Source: Vibrio campbellii CAIM 519 = NBRC 15631 = ATCC 25920
GTDB lineage: Bacteria; Pseudomonadota; Gammaproteobacteria; Enterobacterales; Vibrionaceae
DNA length: 64,000 nucleotides
Reading direction: 5' to 3'
NCBI RefSeq assembly: GCF_002163755.1
Contig: NZ_CP015863.1
Coordinates: 1,984,001 to 2,048,000 of the forward strand
Shown here piece by piece: positions 59,079 to 64,000 of the stretch. How positions within the stretch are numbered: the first letter of the stretch is position 1; each line of letters opens with the position of its first letter. Below the pieces are notes generated by a model, which worked only from the letters and a program-made list of their open reading frames with translations, ran no database searches and had not been told where the DNA came from. The position numbers were made by a program, and so were the translations under genes.

Positions 59079-60479
59079 ATGACTTACGCGCCTGTATCAG
59101 ACGTTTTGAAAGGTCAGCTAGCAGTAGACAGTGAAGTAACTGTTCGTGGCTGGATCCGTTCACGTCGTGATTCCAAAGCTGGAATCTCTTTCCTTGCCAT
59201 TTATGACGGCTCTTGTTTCGACCCGATTCAGGCCGTGGTCCCTAATAATCTTAATAATTACGACGACGAAGTTCTTAAGCTAACTACAGGCTGTTCTGTT
59301 GAAGTAACTGGTAAGATTGTTGAGTCTCCTGCGAAAGGTCAAGACTTCGAGCTAGCAGCAACTAACGTAAAAGTAGTTGGCTGGGTTGAAGATGCTGACA
59401 CTTACCCAATGGCAAAAACTCGTCACTCTATCGAGTACCTACGTGAAGTAGCGCACCTACGTCCGCGCACAAACGTAATCGGTGCAGTAGCACGTGTACG
59501 TAACTGTCTATCTCAAGCGATCCACCGCTTCTACCACGAGCAAGGATACTTCTGGGTATCTGCGCCACTGATCACTGCTTCAGATGCTGAAGGTGCTGGT
59601 GAAATGTTCCGCGTTTCTACGCTAGACATGGAAAACCTACCTCGCACAGAAGAAGGCAAAGTAGACTACAACGAAGATTTCTTCGGTAAAGAAACGTTCC
59701 TTACGGTATCTGGTCAGCTTAACGGTGAAGCTTACGCTTGTGCACTAAGCAAAGTTTACACATTCGGCCCTACTTTCCGTGCTGAAAACTCAAACACTAG
59801 CCGCCACCTAGCAGAATTCTGGATGGTTGAGCCTGAAGTAGCATTCGCAGACCTAAACGACATTGCGAAACTATCTGAAGACATGCTTAAGTACGTGTTT
59901 AAAGCAGCACTAGAAGAGTGTCGTGATGACCTAGAGTTCTTCGCTCAACGTATCGACAAAGAAGCAATCACTCGTCTTGAGAAATTCGTTTCTTCTGACT
60001 TCGCTCAAGTAGACTACACTGACGCAATCCAAATCCTTCTTGATTCTGGTCGTGAGTTCGAATTCCCTGTTGAGTGGGGTATCGACATGTCTTCTGAGCA
60101 CGAGCGTTTCCTTGCTGAAGAACACTTCAAAGCGCCTGTAATCGTTAAGAACTACCCGAAAGACATCAAAGCATTCTACATGCGTCTAAATGACGATGGT
60201 AAAACGGTAGCTGCGATGGACGTTCTTGCACCTGGCATCGGCGAAATCATCGGTGGTTCTCAACGTGAAGAGCGTCTAGACATTCTAGATGAGCGCATGC
60301 GTGAAATTGGCATCGATCCAGAGCACATGAACTGGTACCGCGACCTACGTCGTTACGGCACTGTGCCACACGCAGGCTTCGGTCTAGGCTTCGAGCGTCT
60401 AGTTTCTTACGTAACAGGTATGGGCAACGTTCGTGACGTGATCCCATTCCCACGTACACCTCGCTCTGCGAACTTCTAA
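59079..60479 (+). CDS. asnS: Asparaginyl-tRNA synthetase
   Basis: 466 residues from ATG 59079 (E. coli length 466); an upstream in-frame start at 59061 adds six residues but the GGAG fits either loosely. Anticodon-binding OB fold VTVRGWIRSRRDSKAGISFL; class II motif 2 FGPTFRAENSNTSRHLAEFW; motif 3 HAGFGLGFERLVSYVTGMGN. Strong codon bias for high expression. Confidence 0.96.
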   Translation: MTYAPVSDVLKGQLAVDSEVTVRGWIRSRRDSKAGISFLAIYDGSCFDPIQAVVPNNLNNYDDEVLKLTTGCSVEVTGKIVESPAKGQDFELAATNVKVVGWVEDADTYPMAKTRHSIEYLREVAHLRPRTNVIGAVARVRNCLSQAIHRFYHEQGYFWVSAPLITASDAEGAGEMFRVSTLDMENLPRTEEGKVDYNEDFFGKETFLTVSGQLNGEAYACALSKVYTFGPTFRAENSNTSRHLAEFWMVEPEVAFADLNDIAKLSEDMLKYVFKAALEECRDDLEFFAQRIDKEAITRLEKFVSSDFAQVDYTDAIQILLDSGREFEFPVEWGIDMSSEHERFLAEEHFKAPVIVKNYPKDIKAFYMRLNDDGKTVAAMDVLAPGIGEIIGGSQREERLDILDERMREIGIDPEHMNWYRDLRRYGTVPHAGFGLGFERLVSYVTGMGNVRDVIPFPRTPRSANF

Positions 60480-60524
60480 TCACGCTTTAGTACTTTTAAC
60501 CAAGTCTTCGTGATATCGAATCAA

Positions 60525-60551
60525 AAAAGACCTCCCTTGTGGAGGTCTTTT
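60525..60551. terminator. Intrinsic terminator of asnS
   Basis: AAAAGACCTCC/GGAGGTCTTTT with T-rich flank. Confidence 0.9.
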
Positions 60552-60606
60552 ATTTTGTGCTGATTGAGGCAAATACTGCGCGTAATGCTTTTTCATGTAT
60601 TTTGCG

Positions 60607-61020
60607 CTATTGGCTCAACTTTACGCTCATAATACTTGCAGACTCTGTTACTTCCACATTGTCATTCTCATCAGTCACTGCCGTATGATCATAGACTCCG
60701 CCAATCAGAACCGGTTTTTCAAGGTCTCTCTGCTTAATGACCAACGACGTGTTGATCTGATTTGTTGCGTGTTTAATCTTGCTGGCTTTAATCACCGAGA
60801 CATCTAACTGATAGTCGGGATGAAGCTTTTTCACCGTCCCTGATAAATCAATGCGCTCTTTCTCATTGTCTACATGAGCCTCAAAATGATTATCGGCTTG
60901 GATCTCTGCCGTCAATTTAGATTGATCATAAATCAGAGTGACCGATTTAGGTTCAACGTCCTGATTAGCAGCGCAACCAAACGTGAACACAGATAGTGCA
61001 AGCAAGATTGAATTCTTCAT
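60607..61020 (-). CDS. Putative lipoprotein
   Basis: 137 residues. Signal peptide MKNSILLALSVFTFGCAANQ with lipobox FTFGC (Cys16). Mature part is beta-rich (VTLIYDQSKLTAEIQADNHF) without known domain. Outer- or inner-membrane lipoprotein; function unknown. Confidence 0.78.
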   Translation of the reverse strand: MKNSILLALSVFTFGCAANQDVEPKSVTLIYDQSKLTAEIQADNHFEAHVDNEKERIDLSGTVKKLHPDYQLDVSVIKASKIKHATNQINTSLVIKQRDLEKPVLIGGVYDHTAVTDENDNVEVTESASIMSVKLSQ

Positions 61021-61050
61021 TCACTTTATTCCTAGTTGTAATTATGTCTT

Positions 61051-61272
61051 TTATGAGTCGTTACCCTCATCTTTATCTGCATGAGCGGCGTACTTAACAC
61101 CCAATACGCACAAACCAAACATAATAAAAGGGATAACGGCGGCGGTATATTCTGTCCACGCCATATGAGAGAAAGACTTCGCCAAAATGAGATGCGCAAA
61201 CACGAGTAAGAATGCGCTAAAAATGGAAACGGCGATGAGCCTCAATTCGTGTTTTATCAACTGCTTTTTCAT
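61051..61272 (-). CDS. Small two-TM membrane protein
   Basis: 73 residues from ATG 61272. LIAVSIFSAFLLVFAHLILA and YTAAVIPFIMFGLCVLGVKY are membrane spans; acidic tail HADKDEGNDS. Thirty bases upstream of the lipoprotein gene on the same strand, perhaps one transcript. Function unknown. Confidence 0.75.
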   Translation of the reverse strand: MKKQLIKHELRLIAVSIFSAFLLVFAHLILAKSFSHMAWTEYTAAVIPFIMFGLCVLGVKYAAHADKDEGNDS

Positions 61273-61370
61273 TGTCACTCCTCCTTATCGATGACTCTGT
61301 GGAAGAGTGAAACACAGACTTTCTGGATGTTTCTGATACAGTTAGGCCGAAAAAAGATCAAACAGTTCCA

Positions 61371-62762
61371 TTAGCGAAGTAAATCGCTCAATTTGCGAAT
61401 GGCTTGTTCAACGTGCTCATCCATCGCTAAAGAGGTATTAAGCCGCAGACGGTTTTCAAAATGTGCATCCAAGGAGAACAGCTTGCCATGAGCAATGGTC
61501 ACCTGTTCAGCAAGCAATGCGTGATAGAGCGCTTTGCTACTGGTGCCTTTTGGCAGTGTCAACCACAGAAAATACCCACCTTGCGGTACATAGAAATCAA
61601 CTTGCGCGGGAAGATGCTGTTCAAGAAGAGCAATAAATCGTTGTTGGCGCTGCTGGAGCGTTTTACGCAGCTTTCTTAGATGGTTGTCGTAACTATCATT
61701 TTGAAGGTAATGCGCCACGCCTTGTTGAATAGGAGCGCTGCCTGACAAAGTCGACATCAATTGCAACTTTTGAATCGGCTCATTGAAGCGTTTGTTGATT
61801 ACCCAACCTAAACGATAACCTGGACAAAGGCTTTTTGATAATGAACCACAGTGGAGCACTCGCTCATGAGTATCAAAGCTTTTAAGTGACGTTGGCTTCT
61901 TCTCACCAAAGTACAGCTCAGCATAAACGTCATCTTCGATTAGATACACATCGTGCTGATTAGCAAGATCGACAACACGATCTTTTTCCTCGTCACTAAG
62001 CGATGTACCTGTCGGATTGTGGAAGTTAGTCATGAGCCAACATGCTTTCACATCGTGCTGCTCAAACAGACTTTCTAATTGAGTTAATGAATGGCCTTTC
62101 TTAGCATCCACGCGAACTTCTATCGCCTTCAAACCGAGCCGTTCAATCGCTTGTAGCGCACCATAAAAAGTCGGTGACTCAACGACTACAATATCGCCGG
62201 GTTGAGTAACGGCTTGCAGGCTAAGGTTGAGCGCTTCTAACCCTCCCGATGTAATCACGATGTCATCATGAGTTAAGCTCATGCCCTGCTGAATATAGCG
62301 CTGAGCAATCAAGCGGCGGAGTGACTCGCTACCTGGGGGAAGATTATCCAGCAAGGTGTCTGGTCCCATTTTCCGCCCAGAGCTGGCAAGGTTGCGGTTT
62401 AATGCGTCTAACGGAAACAAAGTCGGTTCGGGAAAAGCAGATCCAAGTTTTATTGCCTCTGGCGACGCTTGATGTTTTAGAAAATCATACAACTCATCAT
62501 TAACCGACACTCGCAGCGGATGGCTTTCTGACGTTGAAACTTCCAATCGTTCGAGATCAGCGGTAACAAAGTACCCTGATTGCGGTTTTGCCGTCACCCA
62601 ACCTTGAGCTTCTAGCAATTGATAAGCTTGCAATACTGTCCCAGTACTGACTGAATGGCTGCGACTCGTTACACGAACAGATGGCAGTTTTTCTCCTGCT
62701 CTCCATGTATTTTGCTGGATCTGAGTTTTAAACAGCTCAGCCAATTGGCGGTATCGGTTCAT
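61371..62762 (-). CDS. MocR/PdxR-type regulator (GntR HTH fused to aminotransferase)
   Basis: 463 residues. N-terminal GntR winged helix (AGEKLPSVRVTSRSHSVSTG, TVLQAYQLLEAQGWV). Fold-type I aminotransferase domain from about 110: TSGGLEALNLSLQAV, NFHNPTGTSLS, the Asp in LIEDDVYAEL, and the PLP lysine in HCGSLSKSLCPGYRLGW. Such proteins sense PLP or amino-acid-PLP adducts; the target here is unknown. Divergent from the gene pair at 62.9 kb, which it could control. Confidence 0.92.
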   Translation of the reverse strand: MNRYRQLAELFKTQIQQNTWRAGEKLPSVRVTSRSHSVSTGTVLQAYQLLEAQGWVTAKPQSGYFVTADLERLEVSTSESHPLRVSVNDELYDFLKHQASPEAIKLGSAFPEPTLFPLDALNRNLASSGRKMGPDTLLDNLPPGSESLRRLIAQRYIQQGMSLTHDDIVITSGGLEALNLSLQAVTQPGDIVVVESPTFYGALQAIERLGLKAIEVRVDAKKGHSLTQLESLFEQHDVKACWLMTNFHNPTGTSLSDEEKDRVVDLANQHDVYLIEDDVYAELYFGEKKPTSLKSFDTHERVLHCGSLSKSLCPGYRLGWVINKRFNEPIQKLQLMSTLSGSAPIQQGVAHYLQNDSYDNHLRKLRKTLQQRQQRFIALLEQHLPAQVDFYVPQGGYFLWLTLPKGTSSKALYHALLAEQVTIAHGKLFSLDAHFENRLRLNTSLAMDEHVEQAIRKLSDLLR

Positions 62763-62941
62763 GCATCCCTCGTTACGTTCCTACCGAGCGCACCTTAGCA
62801 TACTTCACACCGATATACCGATGTCATAGTTATCAAACTCGAAACGTAATTAATCAATCTTAGTGATATCAATTGCCGTTACGAAATGAGAATTTATGTT
62901 CCATACTTTCAAAGGCATGAAATTTCTTGCGGGAGCAAATG

Positions 62942-63172
62942 ATGAAAATGTTTACGATGGATGACCTCTCCTACCGAGGTGTACACCAAGGAGTTCACAG
63001 CTGGGATCACCCAGAGGGCAATAACCCTTATTACTGGCATCCTGATTGGCTTCATATTGCTGAAGACGCATTAGGCGTTCACCCAAAAGCGGAGCTTGAA
63101 GTACCTGATGGAGAAACGGCAACTGAGGAGCACGCGAAAGCGGCGATCATCAAGCACCTAAATGAGCAATAA
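62942..63172 (+). CDS. Small hypothetical protein, paralogue 1
   Basis: 76 residues from ATG 62942 (GGGAG six bases upstream; ATG 62939 is adjacent). MDDLSYRGVHQGVHSWDHPE and NPYYWHPDWLHIAEDALG, then an acidic linker and HAKAAIIKHLNEQ. Shares the YYWHPDWLH-AEDA core with the next gene. No known domain; Trp/His-rich core could bind a metal or ligand. Confidence 0.78.
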   Translation: MKMFTMDDLSYRGVHQGVHSWDHPEGNNPYYWHPDWLHIAEDALGVHPKAELEVPDGETATEEHAKAAIIKHLNEQ

Positions 63173-63372
63173 GGTGCGTTTAATACCTATTTATCAGATA
63201 GCTATTCTAGCGAAGTGCCAATAAATCTATCTGAATGAGAGCTGTGCAACGGAATGGATTATTTATCAACAAGATAAATAGATAGCAATCACATTAATTC
63301 CGATAACATCTGTTACATTTATAGAGTAATGGTGACGCACACCGCAACTCATGACTATGAGAGACGATAATA

Positions 63373-63672
63373 ATGACTAAGTACAACGAAAACGATATCC
63401 AATACAAAGGCGAAACTAATGGTGTTCACGCATGGAGCACACCATCAGGCCAACCTTATTACTGGCACCCAGATTGGCTGCACGTTGCTGAAGATGCAAC
63501 GGGTTCACACCCTAAGCAAAAACTAGAAGTAGAATCTTCTGAAGCACCGACTGAGAAACACGCACTAAAAGCAATCTTAAAGCATGTGAATGATTGGGCG
63601 ACGGGTAAACTGTCTTCTAACCCAGATATCGAAACCAACGCCGTTGAGTCAGAGATGAACCTGAAGAAGTAA
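63373..63672 (+). CDS. Small hypothetical protein, paralogue 2
   Basis: 99 residues. DIQYKGETNGVHAWSTPSGQ, PYYWHPDWLHVAEDATGSHP, then HALKAILKHVNDWATGKLSS and a polar tail absent from paralogue 1. GAGACGATAATA precedes the ATG. It has its own 200-base upstream region and a terminator downstream, so it is probably transcribed separately. Confidence 0.8.
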   Translation: MTKYNENDIQYKGETNGVHAWSTPSGQPYYWHPDWLHVAEDATGSHPKQKLEVESSEAPTEKHALKAILKHVNDWATGKLSSNPDIETNAVESEMNLKK

Positions 63673-63708
63673 ACTCAGTACGAGTTTCATCTACTATGAT
63701 TGACCCAA

Positions 63709-63732
63709 AGCCCCGCACTGTCGGGGCTGTTT
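63709..63732 (+). terminator. Intrinsic terminator
   Basis: AGCCCCG/CGGGGCT with G TTTT after it; ends the paralogue 2 transcript. Confidence 0.85.
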
Positions 63733-63745
63733 TGTAAATTCCGCC

Positions 63746-64000
63746 TAATACATACCAAGATCACATCGAATTACTCTACAAATCTGCCCCATTGCATGGT
63801 GTAGGCAAGGTCGGTGTACCTGACAACGTGTTACTCAAACCAGGAAAGCTAACCGACGAAGAGTTTGAGATCATGAAGGGTCATGCTGAAATTGGTGCCG
63901 AACCACTGTCAATTGCAGAAAAACCGCTAGGAAGTAGTTCCTTTTTACGAGTTGCAAAAGAGATTGCGCTAACACACTATGAAAAGTGGGATGGAAGTAG
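63746..64000 (+). pseudogene. HD-GYP domain fragment, degenerate (cut by window edge)
   Basis: Open frame without start codon: QDHIELLYKSAPLHGVGKVG, VPDNVLLKPGKLTDEEFEIM, KGHAEIGAEPL, IALTHYEKWDGS. This is the HD-GYP c-di-GMP phosphodiesterase core, but the HD pair reads HG (PLHGVGK) and HHE reads HYE, and the usual N-terminal receiver part is absent. Probably a truncated, non-catalytic remnant; the 3' end lies outside the window. Confidence 0.75.

Overview
The window is a stretch of a Vibrio chromosome dominated by the distal-to-proximal end of a large sedentary chromosomal integron (superintegron). The attC sites are of the Vibrio VPR/VCR kind, and the integrase, TyrR, AsnS, H-NOX and SdaC/SdaA proteins all look like those of the Harveyi clade (V. 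parahaemolyticus, V. alginolyticus and relatives). The species call is inference from remembered sequence style, not from a search. No rRNA or tRNA gene and no CRISPR array was seen.

Region 1 (1-35.5 kb) is the cassette array. The integrase gene intI lies at 35714-36676 on the + strand, with attI to its left. Cassettes therefore run leftwards and almost all genes are on the - strand. I count 46 complete attC sites plus one truncated one. They fall into classes by their arms: A, the main 119-121 bp class (GAGCAACGC/GCGTTGCGAATC); B, 120 bp (GAGGCACGC/GCGTGCCGAATC); C, a short 91 bp class; D, the CGCGCAG class; E, GCCGCATTAA with a GCCAAGCGTT arm; F, CCCAATTAAG; G, AAGTGGTGAG or AAGTAGTGAG; H, GAAACACGC or GAAGCACGC. 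Cargo is typical of Vibrio arrays: eight GNAT acetyltransferases (one dead), two GSTs, Nudix, HIT, HAD, GrpB and APH-like enzymes, a peptide deformylase, a methyltransferase, an S66 peptidase, an FMN reductase, one toxin-antitoxin pair in reverse orientation, zinc ribbons, small membrane proteins, and many unknowns. Five cassettes occur twice. The distal end (0.2-2.4 kb) is scarred by an IS30-family element and a solo IS end.

Region 2 (20.87-23.4 kb) interrupts the array. It starts with a second, diverged attI-like sequence that has no integrase beside it. After it come a + strand MATE transporter and a wrecked RND adaptor (AcrA-like) fragment, with no attC. The array may be two arrays joined together, or may have been interrupted by an island.

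Region 3 (36.7-64 kb) is ordinary core chromosome with strong intrinsic terminators: a DUF2947 protein, an HD hydrolase, rimJ, tyrR-ycjF-ycjX, class I fumarase, pabB, an H-NOX/hybrid kinase pair (nitric oxide signalling into quorum sensing in this clade), a NudL-like Nudix hydrolase, serine uptake and deamination (sdaC, sdaA), a wHTH-TM-EAL protein, a LuxR-type regulator, queD with a terminated leader or small RNA upstream, a c-heme chemoreceptor, asnS, a MocR-type regulator, a tandem pair of small unknown paralogues, and at the right edge a degenerate HD-GYP fragment.

Many cassette open frames extend back into the preceding attC. I moved starts to the ATG/GTG/TTG that has a Shine-Dalgarno sequence and say so where it matters.
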